Below are positions 8,819-17,329 of a DNA stretch of 64,000 nt, piece by piece; the first letter of the stretch is position 1; the number at the start of each line of letters is the position of its first letter. The position numbers and the translations under genes are program-made. Location of the stretch: NCBI RefSeq assembly GCF_038066635.1, contig NZ_JBBUTI010000004.1:62001-126000 (forward strand), read 5' to 3'. A model generated the notes under the pieces. It saw nothing but the letters and a program-made list of their open reading frames with translations. It did no database searches and was not told where the DNA came from. This DNA is from Ideonella margarita. Its GTDB lineage: Bacteria; Pseudomonadota; Gammaproteobacteria; Burkholderiales; Burkholderiaceae_C.

Positions 8819-10144
8819 ATGAGTGATGAATCTGCCACCTTGCAACCCGCCGGCCCTGTCCCCTCCCTCCGATTGCTTGACCAGCACGACTACCTGCGTC
8901 TGCTGCTGGCCCGCGTGGGGGGCACCTCGGCCAACCAGATGCTGATGGTGGCCCTGGGCTGGCAGATGTACGACCTGACCGGCAGCGCCTGGGAGCTGGG
9001 CCTGGTGGGGCTGGTGCAGTTCCTGCCCGCCTTGTTGCTGACGCTGCCAGCCGGGCACCTGGTTGACCAACACGACCGCCGGCATCTGTTGTCACTGAGC
9101 TTCTGTCTGCAGGCCGTGGTGGCAGGCTTGCTGATGACGGCCAGCGCTGGCCACTGGATCGGCCCGCAGTGGATTCTCTGGCTCTCGGCCTTGCTCGGTG
9201 TGGCGCGTGCCATCCAGATGCCGTCGCTGCAGGCGCTCACGCCTTCTCTCGTTCCGGCTGCCTTGCTGCCGCGGGCCGTGGCGGCCAGCAGCTCGACGAT
9301 GCAGGCCGCCATCGTGGCCGGCCCTGCACTGGGCGGCGTGTTGTATGCCACCGGCCCCTGGCTGCTGACGCGTCTGGGTGGCTTGTCGCAGGGCACTGAC
9401 GCCGCCCACTGGGGCGCCGCGCTGGTCTACGCCGTGTCGCTGGTTCTGCTGGGGTTCGCCACCGTGGCCGTGCTGGCCATTCGCCATCGCGCCCGGCCCG
9501 CGGGCACCGGCGCACCAGGCTGGGACAGCCTGACGGCGGGGGTGCGCTTCATCGCTGGCAATCCGGTGGTCCTGGGCGCCATTTCACTGGACTTGTTTGC
9601 GGTGCTGCTGGGCGGGGCCACGGCGCTGTTGCCCATCTTCGCCCGCGACATTCTTCATACCGGCCCTGAAGGCCTGGGCTTGCTGCGATCAGCGCCTGCG
9701 CTGGGGGCCGTGGCGGTGGGCGTGGCCCTGGCGCGCCGGCCGATCGAGCGGCATGCAGGCCGATGGCTGCTTGCTGCTGTGGCGGTGTTTGGCCTGGCCA
9801 CGCTGGGCTTTGGGCTGGCGCGCAGCTTTGGCCTTGCATTCCTGATGCTGGCGGTGTCGGGTGCGGCCGACATGTTCAGCGTGGTGATTCGCCAGTCACT
9901 GGTTCAGCTCGAAACACCCGACGACATGCGCGGCCGTGTGGGCGCCGTCAATTCGGTGTTCATTGGCGCCAGCAACCAGCTGGGTGAGTTTGAGTCAGGG
10001 GCGACTGCCGCATGGCTCGGGCCGGTCGGCTCGGTGCTGCTGGGCGGTGCGGGCACGCTGGTGGTGGTGGCGGCCTGGGTGAAGTTGTTCCCGGCGCTGG
10101 CCACGCGAGATCGGCTGCAGCCGGCCGCCCACAAGGTCGCTTGA
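8819..10144 (+). CDS. Major facilitator superfamily transporter (EntS/MFS_3-like)
   Basis: A 441-residue inner-membrane protein with about 12 hydrophobic segments. The loop between segments 2 and 3 carries the MFS signature in the form GHLVDQHDRRHLL. The sequence LARVGGTSANQMLMVALGWQMYDLTGSAWELGLVGL is typical of the MFS_3 group, which includes the enterobactin exporter EntS and many predicted drug or siderophore efflux proteins. It starts 25 bp after the kinase-HDOD gene and may share its transcript. The substrate cannot be read from sequence. Confidence 0.85.
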   Translation: MSDESATLQPAGPVPSLRLLDQHDYLRLLLARVGGTSANQMLMVALGWQMYDLTGSAWELGLVGLVQFLPALLLTLPAGHLVDQHDRRHLLSLSFCLQAVVAGLLMTASAGHWIGPQWILWLSALLGVARAIQMPSLQALTPSLVPAALLPRAVAASSSTMQAAIVAGPALGGVLYATGPWLLTRLGGLSQGTDAAHWGAALVYAVSLVLLGFATVAVLAIRHRARPAGTGAPGWDSLTAGVRFIAGNPVVLGAISLDLFAVLLGGATALLPIFARDILHTGPEGLGLLRSAPALGAVAVGVALARRPIERHAGRWLLAAVAVFGLATLGFGLARSFGLAFLMLAVSGAADMFSVVIRQSLVQLETPDDMRGRVGAVNSVFIGASNQLGEFESGATAAWLGPVGSVLLGGAGTLVVVAAWVKLFPALATRDRLQPAAHKVA

Positions 10145-10169
10145 CCTCGGGCGTCAGGCGGCCTCGGGG

Positions 10170-10520
10170 TCAGGCGGGCGGCAGCCCCAGGCACTGCCCG
10201 TGTTGCCGTTTGCGCTCGGCGGTGTAGGCCCACCACGGCTTGGGCTCGGCGCCCTGCATGAAGTCGATCACCGCCATCAGGGTGTCGAGCACGCACGGGT
10301 CTTGTCGCTTGCCGGTGGCTTGCTCCAGCGCGCGGTACAGCTGCCAGGCGTCCTGGCCGATCAGGTGCTGGGGCGTGTGCACACCCAGCTGCCGAAGATC
10401 ACCGGCCATCGCCGGCCCCACATTGGGCAGTTGCTCCAGCGCTTCACAGGCGCTGGCGCTGGCGGCCTTGGGGCTCTTGATGGCGACGCGCCTGCGTGCT
10501 GCCTGGTCAAGCGTCGTCAT
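10170..10520 (-). CDS. Small helix-hairpin-helix protein (Cdd1 / 'pathogenicity locus' family)
   Basis: A 116-residue basic protein with a helix-hairpin-helix motif (EQLPNVGPAMAGDLRQLGV, about residues 28-46), the kind of element that binds DNA without sequence specificity. The second half (DAWQLYRALEQATGKRQDPCVLDTLMAVIDFMQGAEPKPWW) matches what I know of the Cdd1 family, whose molecular role is unproven despite its name. It lies 21 bp downstream of lexA on the same strand, so it may be co-transcribed with lexA and share SOS control. That is inference from spacing. Confidence 0.7.
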   Translation of the reverse strand: MTTLDQAARRRVAIKSPKAASASACEALEQLPNVGPAMAGDLRQLGVHTPQHLIGQDAWQLYRALEQATGKRQDPCVLDTLMAVIDFMQGAEPKPWWAYTAERKRQHGQCLGLPPA

Positions 10521-10541
10521 GGCCGGGCCGTGCTTGAAACT

Positions 10542-11219
10542 TCAGAACAGCAGGTTCTGACGCACCAGGCCCACGGCGATACCTTCGATCGAAAAATCTT
10601 CGATGTCAGGGCTGACGACGATGGGCTGGAAGTCCGGGTTTTCCGGCAGCAGCTCGATGCCGTCGCGACCACGCTGGAAGCGCTTGACGGTCACTTCGTC
10701 GTTCAGGCGCGCCACCACGATCTGGCCGTTGCGGGCTTCCGAGGCCTTCTGCACCGCGAGCAGGTCGCCGTCCATGATGCCGACGTCGCGCATGCTCAGG
10801 CCCTTGACCCGGAGCAGGTAGTCCGGCTTGCGCTGGAACAGTGAGGCCTCCAGCACGTAGGTCTGCTCCACGTTTTCCTGGGCGAGGATCGGGTTGCCGG
10901 CAGCCACGCGGCCGATCAGCGGCAGACTGAGCTGGGCCAGGCTGGCCAACGGCAGGCTGAACTGCTTGCCTCGGGCCTCATTGACCGCGCGTAAAGTACT
11001 GGACTGCAGGCGAATGCCCCGGGAGGTTCCGCCCACCAGCTCGATCACGCCCTTGCGGGCCAAAGCCTGAAGATGCTCTTCCGCGGCGTTGGGTGACTTG
11101 AACCCCAGCTCGGTGGCGATTTCAGCCCGTGTGGGCGGGGAGCCGGTTCGCTCGATCGTGGTTTGAACCAGATCGAGGATCTGCTGTTGGCGTGCCGTGA
11201 GCTTGGGGCTGTCCATCAT
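10542..11219 (-). CDS. lexA: LexA repressor of the SOS response
   Basis: A 225-residue transcriptional repressor. The N-terminal winged helix (LTARQQQILDLVQ, PPTRAEIATELGF, SPNAAEEHLQALARKGVIEL) is followed by the self-cleavage domain with the Ala-Gly scissile bond (GRVAAGNPI), the catalytic serine in LRVKGLSMRDVGI and the catalytic lysine in DEVTVKRF. RecA filaments trigger cleavage after DNA damage. The first of two adjacent ATGs is chosen because relatives begin M-x-D/N-x-PKLTARQ. Two LexA boxes stand 8 and 27 bp upstream, implying autoregulation. Confidence 0.96.
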   Translation of the reverse strand: MMDSPKLTARQQQILDLVQTTIERTGSPPTRAEIATELGFKSPNAAEEHLQALARKGVIELVGGTSRGIRLQSSTLRAVNEARGKQFSLPLASLAQLSLPLIGRVAAGNPILAQENVEQTYVLEASLFQRKPDYLLRVKGLSMRDVGIMDGDLLAVQKASEARNGQIVVARLNDEVTVKRFQRGRDGIELLPENPDFQPIVVSPDIEDFSIEGIAVGLVRQNLLF

Positions 11220-11227
11220 GGGTGGGC

Positions 11228-11243
11228 CTGAGGTTGTATCCAG
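11228..11243. promoter_or_regulatory. LexA (SOS) box 1
   Basis: CTG-N10-CAG with an AT-rich centre (CTGAGGTTGTATCCAG on the plus strand). This spacing is the LexA operator of beta- and gammaproteobacteria. It begins 8 bp upstream of the lexA start codon. Confidence 0.75.
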
Positions 11244-11246
11244 TAT

Positions 11247-11262
11247 CTGTATTTTTATCCAG
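11247..11262. promoter_or_regulatory. LexA (SOS) box 2
   Basis: CTG-N10-CAG with an all-AT core apart from its last base (CTGTATTTTTATCCAG on the plus strand), closer to the CTGTATATAAATACAG consensus than box 1. Only 3 bp separate the two boxes, and this one ends 11 bp before the start codon of the asparaginase gene, so it could repress both divergent genes. Confidence 0.85.
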
Positions 11263-11273
11263 ACTTTCACAAA

Positions 11274-12233
11274 ATGCAAAAGAATTCAGGTCGCATCGTC
11301 ATCCTCGGCACCGGCGGCACCATCGCCGGCAAGGCGGCGCAGGCAGGCGACAACGTGGGCTACACGGCCGGGCAGCTCACCGTGGCCGATCTGCTTACCA
11401 GCGTGCCGGCCTTGAAAGATTGGCCGCTGCAGCTGGAGCAGGTCGCCCAGCTCGACAGCAAGGACATGAGCCACGCTGTCTGGCAACAACTCGCCCAGCG
11501 GGTGCAGGCGCATCTGGATGACCCGGAGGTGGCGGGCGTCGTCATCACCCACGGCACCGACACGCTGGAGGAAACGGCCTGGCTGCTGCACCGGGTGTTG
11601 ATGCCCACCAAGCCGGTCGTGCTGACCGCGGCCATGCGCCCGGCGACCTCACTGCAGCCGGATGGCCCGCAGAACCTGCTCGACGCCGTCACCCTGGCTG
11701 CTCAACCGGGCGTGCAGGGTGTGCTGGCGATGCTGGCGGGCGCCGTGTATGACGCTGCCGGTGTGCGCAAGTGGCACCCTTACCGCATCGACGCGTTCAG
11801 TGGCGGTGATGACGGCCCGGTGGCGCGCCTGGTGGAAGGGCAGTTGCTGCCGCTTCGTCCGTGGCCGACCGGCATGGCGCTCGGGGTGGACGTGCTTCAA
11901 GGTGATGTCGCCCACTGGCCCAAGGTGGCCGTGGTGACCAGCCATGCGGGTCTGGATGCTGAGCTGCTGCAGGCGCAGCTGGCTGCCTGGCAAGCGCTGG
12001 GGCTGGCGGGGGTGGTGTTCGAGGGCACCGGCAATGGCACCTTGCATGTGGCCATTGAAAACGCAGCGGCCGCCCTGAAGGCGGCCGGATGCGAGGTCTT
12101 GCGCACCAGTCGCTGCCAGGGTGGCAGCGTGGTGGGCGCACCCGCCGGGGCCTTGCCGTCGGCGGGTGAACTCGGCCCGGGCAAGGCGCGGGTCGAGTTG
12201 CTGCTGCGCGCGCTTAAACGACGGTCAGCGTGA
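11274..12233 (+). CDS. L-asparaginase family protein
   Basis: A 319-residue asparaginase/glutaminase-type amidohydrolase converting asparagine to aspartate and ammonia. The first catalytic threonine lies in ILGTGGTIAG (residues 10-19), the second active-site block is THGTDTLEETAWLL, and LTAAMRPATSLQPDGPQNLLDA follows. There is no signal peptide, so it should be cytoplasmic. The start is 54 bp from the divergent lexA start with two LexA boxes between, and there is no clear Shine-Dalgarno. Its last 20 bp overlap the end of the convergent ohr gene. Subtype (AnsA or AnsB) is not certain. Confidence 0.88.
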   Translation: MQKNSGRIVILGTGGTIAGKAAQAGDNVGYTAGQLTVADLLTSVPALKDWPLQLEQVAQLDSKDMSHAVWQQLAQRVQAHLDDPEVAGVVITHGTDTLEETAWLLHRVLMPTKPVVLTAAMRPATSLQPDGPQNLLDAVTLAAQPGVQGVLAMLAGAVYDAAGVRKWHPYRIDAFSGGDDGPVARLVEGQLLPLRPWPTGMALGVDVLQGDVAHWPKVAVVTSHAGLDAELLQAQLAAWQALGLAGVVFEGTGNGTLHVAIENAAAALKAAGCEVLRTSRCQGGSVVGAPAGALPSAGELGPGKARVELLLRALKRRSA

Positions 12234-12648
12234 CGTCGATGTTGCCGCGGGTGGCGTTCGAGTACGGGCACACCTCGTGGGCCGTGGCCACCAGGGCTTC
12301 CAGCGCGGCGCGGTCCATGCCCGGCACCGAGATCTGCATGGCCACCGAGATACCGAAGGCGCCAGCCTTGCCGGTCATCGGGCCGATGGCCACGTCGCTG
12401 GTGATCGACACTTCAGCTGGCAGTGCGATCTTCTGGCGAGCCGACACGGCCTTCATCGCGCCGATGAAGCAGGCCGAGTAGCCGGCAGCGAAGAGCTGTT
12501 CCGGGTTGGTGCCGGCGCCGCCAGCGCCGCCCAGTTCACGCGGCGTGCTCAGATCAACCGACAGGTTGCCGTCGCTGGACTTGGCGGTGCCTGCGCGGCC
12601 ACCGGTGGCGGTGGCGGTGGCGGTGTAGATTGCTTGATCGATGGCCAT
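12214..12648 (-). CDS. ohr: Organic hydroperoxide resistance protein Ohr
   Basis: A 144-residue thiol peroxidase of the Ohr/OsmC family that reduces organic and fatty-acid hydroperoxides. Both redox cysteines are present, in GYSACFIGAM and HEVCPYSNATRGN, together with the family's NPEQLFAAGYSACF block. A strong Shine-Dalgarno (AAGGAG) precedes the ATG. It follows ohrR by 26 bp on the same strand and is expected to be expressed from the peroxide-induced promoter upstream of ohrR. Confidence 0.96.
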   Translation of the reverse strand: MAIDQAIYTATATATGGRAGTAKSSDGNLSVDLSTPRELGGAGGAGTNPEQLFAAGYSACFIGAMKAVSARQKIALPAEVSITSDVAIGPMTGKAGAFGISVAMQISVPGMDRAALEALVATAHEVCPYSNATRGNIDVTLTVV

Positions 12649-12674
12649 GGAAAGCTCCTTTGAGGGCAGGGTGA

Positions 12675-13151
12675 TCAGGCCGAAGTGGCCTGGCGAATAT
12701 GCCCACGCAGCGTTTTCAGACGTTGCGTGAGGACAGAAATTTCATCGAGATCGCACTGCGTGGCGCAGGCGATCGACTTCGGAATGTTGACCGCATCGGC
12801 CTGCAATGCGGTGCCTGCGGTCGTCAGCCAGATGCCGACGCGGCGCTCGTCGCCGGCCTGGCGCTCGCGGCGCACCAGCCCTTGCTGCTCAAGCCGCTTG
12901 AGCAGGGGCGTGAGGGTGCCGCTGTCCAGCCAGAGGCGCTCGCCGAGGTCAGACACGCCCAGGCCGTCGGTTTCCCACAGGGCCAGCATCACGAGGTACT
13001 GGGAATACGTCAGGCCCAGCGGTGCCAGCAGGGGCTTGTACAGCTTGGTCATCGCCAGCGAGGTGGAGTACAGCGCAAAGCACAACTGGTGGTCCAGCGC
13101 CAGCCACGAGGCTGTGGGCAGGGTTGCGGTGGTGGCTGAGCGGCGAGGCAT
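12675..13151 (-). CDS. ohrR: OhrR, MarR-family organic peroxide sensor/repressor
   Basis: A 158-residue winged-helix repressor. The reactive sensing cysteine sits in LDHQLCFALYSTS (C24), the OhrR signature, and two more cysteines near the C-terminus (SIACATQCDL) suggest the two-cysteine subtype. The recognition region reads LGVSDLGERLWLDSGTLTPLLKRLEQQGLVRRER. The frame opens 12 codons further upstream, but MPRRSATT at 13151 lies just past the promoter and operator. Oxidised OhrR would release its own promoter and switch on ohr. Confidence 0.93.
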   Translation of the reverse strand: MPRRSATTATLPTASWLALDHQLCFALYSTSLAMTKLYKPLLAPLGLTYSQYLVMLALWETDGLGVSDLGERLWLDSGTLTPLLKRLEQQGLVRRERQAGDERRVGIWLTTAGTALQADAVNIPKSIACATQCDLDEISVLTQRLKTLRGHIRQATSA

Positions 13152-13158
13152 GAGCTGA

Positions 13159-13187
13159 ATTATTGCGCGCAATTCAATTGCACACAA
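13159..13187 (-). promoter_or_regulatory. Promoter of the ohrR-ohr operon
   Basis: On the minus strand TTGTGT (13182-13187) and AATAAT (13159-13164) are separated by exactly 17 bp, a good sigma-70 pair. The -10 ends 7 bp before the ohrR start, so the leader would be extremely short or absent. The OhrR operator fills the spacer. Confidence 0.65.
13169..13181. promoter_or_regulatory. OhrR operator
   Basis: A perfect inverted repeat GCAATT-C-AATTGC centred between the -35 and -10 boxes of the ohrR promoter. AATT-containing palindromes are the known OhrR target type. An adjoining palindrome ATTGCGCGCAAT (13162-13173) may extend the site. Confidence 0.7.
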
Positions 13188-13202
13188 TTTATATGGTCTT
13201 TG

Positions 13203-13225
13203 AAAGGGCCACCGGGTGGCCCTTT
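13203..13225 (-). terminator. Terminator after the ABC-F gene
   Basis: A perfect 9-11-bp stem (AAAGGGCCA...TGGCCCTTT) just past the ABC-F stop codon and before the ohrR promoter region. The T-tract is short on both strands, so termination strength is uncertain. Confidence 0.6.
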
Positions 13226-13231
13226 GTGGCG

Positions 13232-15238
13232 TCAGCCGTTGGCTTCGATCTGTTCGATCTCGGTCGTCAGCTCCAGCCAGCGTTCCTCGTTCATGCTCAC
13301 TTCAGCAGCGATGTGGTTCAGCCGGCGGCCGGTTTCTGCCATCTGCGGTCCGCTCAGCCCACCTTGCACGATGCTGGCCTCCAGCTCGGCCTTTTCTGCA
13401 TTCAGCTTGGCCACGCGCTGGTCGATCTGCGCCACCTCGTTGCGCATCGGACGGGTGCGGGCCGAGAGTTGCTGGCGCGCCTGTGACGAAGCCTTGCGGT
13501 CTTCGCGCTTGACGATGGGTGCGGCGGGCGCAGCCACAGCCGGCGCCGTGTTTGCAGTTGGCGCCGCTGCCTCGGGCGCAGGGGCCGGAGCCGTCGCCTT
13601 GGCACCCTTGCCCGACATCGCGCGCTGGGCCTCGCGGCTGCGCTCCAGCAGCCAGCGCTGGTAGTCGTCGAGGTCGCCGTCAAAGGGCTTCACCACGCCG
13701 TCGGCCACCATCCAGAACTCATCGCACACCTCACGCAGCAGGGCGCGGTCATGGCTGACGAGCATCACGGTGCCTTCAAACTCGTTCAGCGCCATCGACA
13801 GCGCCTCGCGGGTCTGCAGATCCAGGTGGTTGGTAGGTTCGTCCAGCAGCAGCAGGTTGGGGCGTTGCCACACCAGCGTGCCCAGCACCAGGCGGGCCTT
13901 TTCGCCGCCCGACAGCGTGCCGATGGTCTGGTGGACCATGTCACCCACGAAACGGAACTGGCCGAGGAAATCGCGCAGTTCCTGCTCGCGCGCATTGATG
14001 CCCAGCGTCTTGGCCATGCGCACCATGTGCTGCAGCGGCGTGTCGTCGGCGTGCAGCACGTCCATTTCCTGCTGCGCGAAGTAGCCGATGGCCAGGCCCT
14101 TGCCTTCCACCATCTGACCCGCCAGCGCCGGGTGGGCATGGGCGATCGTCTTGACGACCGTGGACTTGCCCTGGCCGTTGGCACCCAGCACGCCGATGCG
14201 CTGGCCAGCCAGTACGGTGCGGTTGATGTCGTGCACGATGGCCTTGTCGCTGCCGTCGGCGTTGCCGCCCACATAGCCGCAGACCACGTCGGTCATCGCC
14301 AGCATCGGGTCGGGCAGGTTCAGCGGCTCGCGGAACTCGAAGCTGAAGTCGGCCGCGGTGAGCACCGGGGCCAGCTTCTCCATGCGCTCCAGCGCCTTGA
14401 CGCGGCTCTGCGCCTGCTTGGCCTTGCTGGCCTTGGCCTTGAAGCGGTCAATGAATTTCTGCAGGTGCGCCACGCGTTCCTGCTGCTTGTTGAACGCTGC
14501 CGTCTGCTGCGACATGCGCTCCGCGCGCATCTCTTCGAAGGTCGTGTAGTTGCCGCCGTAGCGCGTCAGCTTCGCTTCTTCTAGGTGGAGCGTGACAGTG
14601 GTGATGGCGTCCAGGAATTCGCGGTCGTGGCTGATCATCAGCAAGGTGCCCGCGTAACGCTTGAGCCAGCCTTCCAGCCACACCAGCGCGTCCAGGTCCA
14701 AGTGGTTGGTCGGCTCGTCGAGCAGCATCAAATCAGACGGGCACATCAGCGCGCGGGCCAGCTGCAGGCGCATGCGCCAGCCGCCCGAGAAGCTGTTCAC
14801 CGGCGCGTCGAGCTGGTCGGTCCGGAAGCCCAGGCCCATCAGCAGGGTCTGCGCACGGGCGCGGGCGTCAAAAGCGCCAGCTTCTTCCAGCTGCATGTAG
14901 GCGTGGGCCATGGCCTCGCCGTCATCGGCGGCTTCGGCAGCGCGCAGGGCAGCTTCGGCTTCCATCAAAGGCAGGTCGCCCTGCAGCACGAATTCGGTGG
15001 CCGGGTCGTCGGTTTCGGGCATGTGCTGGGCCACTTCGCCCATGCGCCAGCGCGCCGGGATTTCGAAGTCGCCGGCATCGGCGCCCAGGCGGCCAGCCAG
15101 CAAGGCGAAGAGGCTGGATTTGCCCGCACCGTTGCGGCCCACCAGACCAATCTTTTCACCGGGATTCAGGGTGACGGACGCGTTGTCCAGCACCACTTTG
15201 ACGCCGCGGCGCAGCGTCACATTGCGAAGAGTAATCAT
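13232..15238 (-). CDS. ABC-F family ATPase, YheS-like
   Basis: A 668-residue soluble protein with two ABC ATPase cassettes and no membrane domain. Cassette 1 has Walker A GRNGAGKSS, signature FSGGWRMRLQLARAL and Walker B LMLLDEPTNHLDLD; cassette 2 has GANGQGKST, LSGGEKARLVLG and LLLLDEPTNHLDLQ. The linker between them is charged, and a proline/alanine-rich stretch followed by a predicted coiled coil forms the C-terminal 130 residues. ABC-F proteins bind ribosomes and resolve stalled translation. The N-terminal sequence is closest to YheS in my reading; Uup is the alternative. Confidence 0.88.
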   Translation of the reverse strand: MITLRNVTLRRGVKVVLDNASVTLNPGEKIGLVGRNGAGKSSLFALLAGRLGADAGDFEIPARWRMGEVAQHMPETDDPATEFVLQGDLPLMEAEAALRAAEAADDGEAMAHAYMQLEEAGAFDARARAQTLLMGLGFRTDQLDAPVNSFSGGWRMRLQLARALMCPSDLMLLDEPTNHLDLDALVWLEGWLKRYAGTLLMISHDREFLDAITTVTLHLEEAKLTRYGGNYTTFEEMRAERMSQQTAAFNKQQERVAHLQKFIDRFKAKASKAKQAQSRVKALERMEKLAPVLTAADFSFEFREPLNLPDPMLAMTDVVCGYVGGNADGSDKAIVHDINRTVLAGQRIGVLGANGQGKSTVVKTIAHAHPALAGQMVEGKGLAIGYFAQQEMDVLHADDTPLQHMVRMAKTLGINAREQELRDFLGQFRFVGDMVHQTIGTLSGGEKARLVLGTLVWQRPNLLLLDEPTNHLDLQTREALSMALNEFEGTVMLVSHDRALLREVCDEFWMVADGVVKPFDGDLDDYQRWLLERSREAQRAMSGKGAKATAPAPAPEAAAPTANTAPAVAAPAAPIVKREDRKASSQARQQLSARTRPMRNEVAQIDQRVAKLNAEKAELEASIVQGGLSGPQMAETGRRLNHIAAEVSMNEERWLELTTEIEQIEANG

Positions 15239-15248
15239 CAGAAATCCG

Positions 15249-16148
15249 TCAGAAGGAGCTGCTGGCCAACCAGGCGTTCAGGGCGTCGCGGGCGATCAGA
15301 AGCACCTGATCGTCACCCGCGCTGGTGGGCAGCCACACCACGTCGAGGCCAGGGAAGGCGGCCTCGAAAAATTCACGTTCATGGCCGATCTCCAGGACCA
15401 GCACCGCATGCTCGCGCATGAAGGCCGGTGCTTGCCTGAGCATCGGGCGAATGAAATCCATGCCGTCACTGCCGCCGGCGAAGTTGCCACTGAGTGCCAG
15501 TTCAGGCTCGGCCTTGAACTCCGGTGGCAGCTCGGCCATCGAGGTGGCGTTCACATAGGGCGGGTTGCAGAGGATCAGGTCGAACTGCCGGCCGGCCACG
15601 GCCGACAGACCATCGCCCTGGCACAGCTGCACACGCCCTTGCAGCGCGTGGCGCGTCACGTTCAGTTGTGCCACGGCCAGTGCATCGGCGCTCAAGTCAG
15701 CACCGGTCACGGCCACATCTGGCCAGGCCATCGCGCTCAGCACGGCCAGGCTGCCGTTGCCGGTGCACAGGTCCAGCACCTCGGTGGTGTGCGGGCCCAG
15801 CCAGGTGTCGATGGTACCTTCCGCCAGGCATTCGGCAATCAGCGAGCGCGGCACGATCACGCGCTCATCGACCGTGAAGGGCACGCCCTGCAGCCAGGCT
15901 TCGCCCGTCAGGTAAGCGGCGGGCCGGCGGCTGCTGATGCGCTCTGACACCAGCGCTTCGGCGCACTGCAGATCGGCAGCGGGCACATCCAGCTCGGCCA
16001 CGTCGTCGATGGCGTCCAGCGGATGGCCGAGCGCCCACAGCACCAGCCACGCGGCTTCGTCAAAAGCGTTGAGCGTGCCGTGCCCAAACGAAACGCCCGC
16101 CTCGGTCAGGCGGGCGCTGCTGCGCTCGATGAGTTCAATGACCGTCAT
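15249..16148 (-). CDS. prmB: Ribosomal protein L3 glutamine methyltransferase PrmB
   Basis: A 299-residue SAM-dependent methyltransferase that modifies a glutamine of ribosomal protein L3. The SAM-binding motif is LDLCTGNGSLAVLSA and the substrate-glutamine motif is NPPY (within LILCNPPYVNA). The preceding block FTVDERVIVPRSLIAE is typical of PrmB rather than PrmC. Its ATG overlaps the dapE stop (ATGA), so translation is coupled; the frame upstream of that ATG lies inside dapE. Confidence 0.93.
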   Translation of the reverse strand: MTVIELIERSSARLTEAGVSFGHGTLNAFDEAAWLVLWALGHPLDAIDDVAELDVPAADLQCAEALVSERISSRRPAAYLTGEAWLQGVPFTVDERVIVPRSLIAECLAEGTIDTWLGPHTTEVLDLCTGNGSLAVLSAMAWPDVAVTGADLSADALAVAQLNVTRHALQGRVQLCQGDGLSAVAGRQFDLILCNPPYVNATSMAELPPEFKAEPELALSGNFAGGSDGMDFIRPMLRQAPAFMREHAVLVLEIGHEREFFEAAFPGLDVVWLPTSAGDDQVLLIARDALNAWLASSSF

Positions 16149-17290
16149 GCGAGGAGTTGTTCCAGGGTGCGTCGGTAGATGTTCTTCAACGGTTCGATGG
16201 CACTGACGGCCACGTGTTCGTCGATCTTGTGGATGGTGGCGTTGACCGGGCCGAACTCGACCACCTGCGCACAGGCCTTGGCGATGAAGCGTCCGTCCGA
16301 CGTGCCGCCCGTGGTCGACAGCTGGGTCGTCAGGCCGGTCTCGGCCTGGATGGCGGCTTGCACCGCATTCACCAGCGTGCCCACCGGGGTCAGGAAGGGC
16401 TCGCCGCCCAGCGTCCAGTCGATGCGCCACTGCAGTTGATGGCGGTCCAGCACGCGGGCCACGCGGGTCTTCAGCTCGGCCGGCTTCGACGCCGTGGAGA
16501 AGCGGAAGTTGAAGTCCACCACCAGCTCGCCCGGGATGACGTTGGTTGCGCCCGTGCCGGCGTGGATGTTCGACATCTGCCAGGTGGTGGGCGGGAAGTA
16601 CTCGTTGCCCTCGTCCCAGGTTTCAGCGGCCAGCTCCGCCATGGCCGGTGCGGCCAGGTGGATGGGGTTGCGTGCCAGCTGCGGATAGGCCACATGACCC
16701 TGCACACCGGTGATGGTGAGCTTGCCCGAGAGCGAGCCGCGCCGACCGTTCTTGATCATGTCGCCGAGGTGGTCGACCGAGGTGGGTTCGCCGACGATGC
16801 AGCAATCCAGCGCTTCGCCGCGGGCCTGCAAGGCCTGCACCACCTTCACGGTGCCGTCCACCGACGGGCCTTCCTCGTCGCTGGTCAGCAGGAACGCGAC
16901 GCGGCCGGCGTGGTCAGGATGGGCCTGCACGAATTCTTCAGCCGCCACCACCATGGCCGCCACCGAGGTCTTCATGTCTGCCGCACCGCGACCGAACAGC
17001 TTGCCGTCGCGGTAGCTGGGCACGAAGGGGTCGCTGGCCCACTGTGCCAATGGGCCGGTAGGCACCACATCGGTGTGGCCGGCAAACACCATCGTCGGGC
17101 CCGGGCGGCTGCCGGTGTGCACGGCCCACAGGTTGCTGACCCGGAAGGTGTCCGGCCCGAAAGGCATGTGCTCAATGGCGAAGCCGTGGGCCGCGAGGCG
17201 GTCGGCGATCAGGGCCTGGCAGCCGCGGTCGTCGGGGGTGACCGACGGGCGGGCGATCAGGTCTTCGAGCAGGCGAATCGTTTCAGACAT
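16145..17290 (-). CDS. dapE: Succinyl-diaminopimelate desuccinylase
   Basis: A 381-residue M20-family metallopeptidase that removes succinate from N-succinyl-LL-diaminopimelate in lysine and peptidoglycan-precursor synthesis. Metal-binding motifs are FAGHTDVVPTGP and TSDEEGPSVDGT, and the C-terminal block STTGGTSDGRFIAK is typical of DapE. It follows pilU by 39 bp and overlaps prmB by 4 nt. The dapD and dapC genes upstream supply the preceding steps of the succinylase branch. Confidence 0.96.
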   Translation of the reverse strand: MSETIRLLEDLIARPSVTPDDRGCQALIADRLAAHGFAIEHMPFGPDTFRVSNLWAVHTGSRPGPTMVFAGHTDVVPTGPLAQWASDPFVPSYRDGKLFGRGAADMKTSVAAMVVAAEEFVQAHPDHAGRVAFLLTSDEEGPSVDGTVKVVQALQARGEALDCCIVGEPTSVDHLGDMIKNGRRGSLSGKLTITGVQGHVAYPQLARNPIHLAAPAMAELAAETWDEGNEYFPPTTWQMSNIHAGTGATNVIPGELVVDFNFRFSTASKPAELKTRVARVLDRHQLQWRIDWTLGGEPFLTPVGTLVNAVQAAIQAETGLTTQLSTTGGTSDGRFIAKACAQVVEFGPVNATIHKIDEHVAVSAIEPLKNIYRRTLEQLLA

Positions 17291-17329
17291 GCGGGCAATT
17301 CAACGGACAGGGGCGGTATGCCGGCAAGG

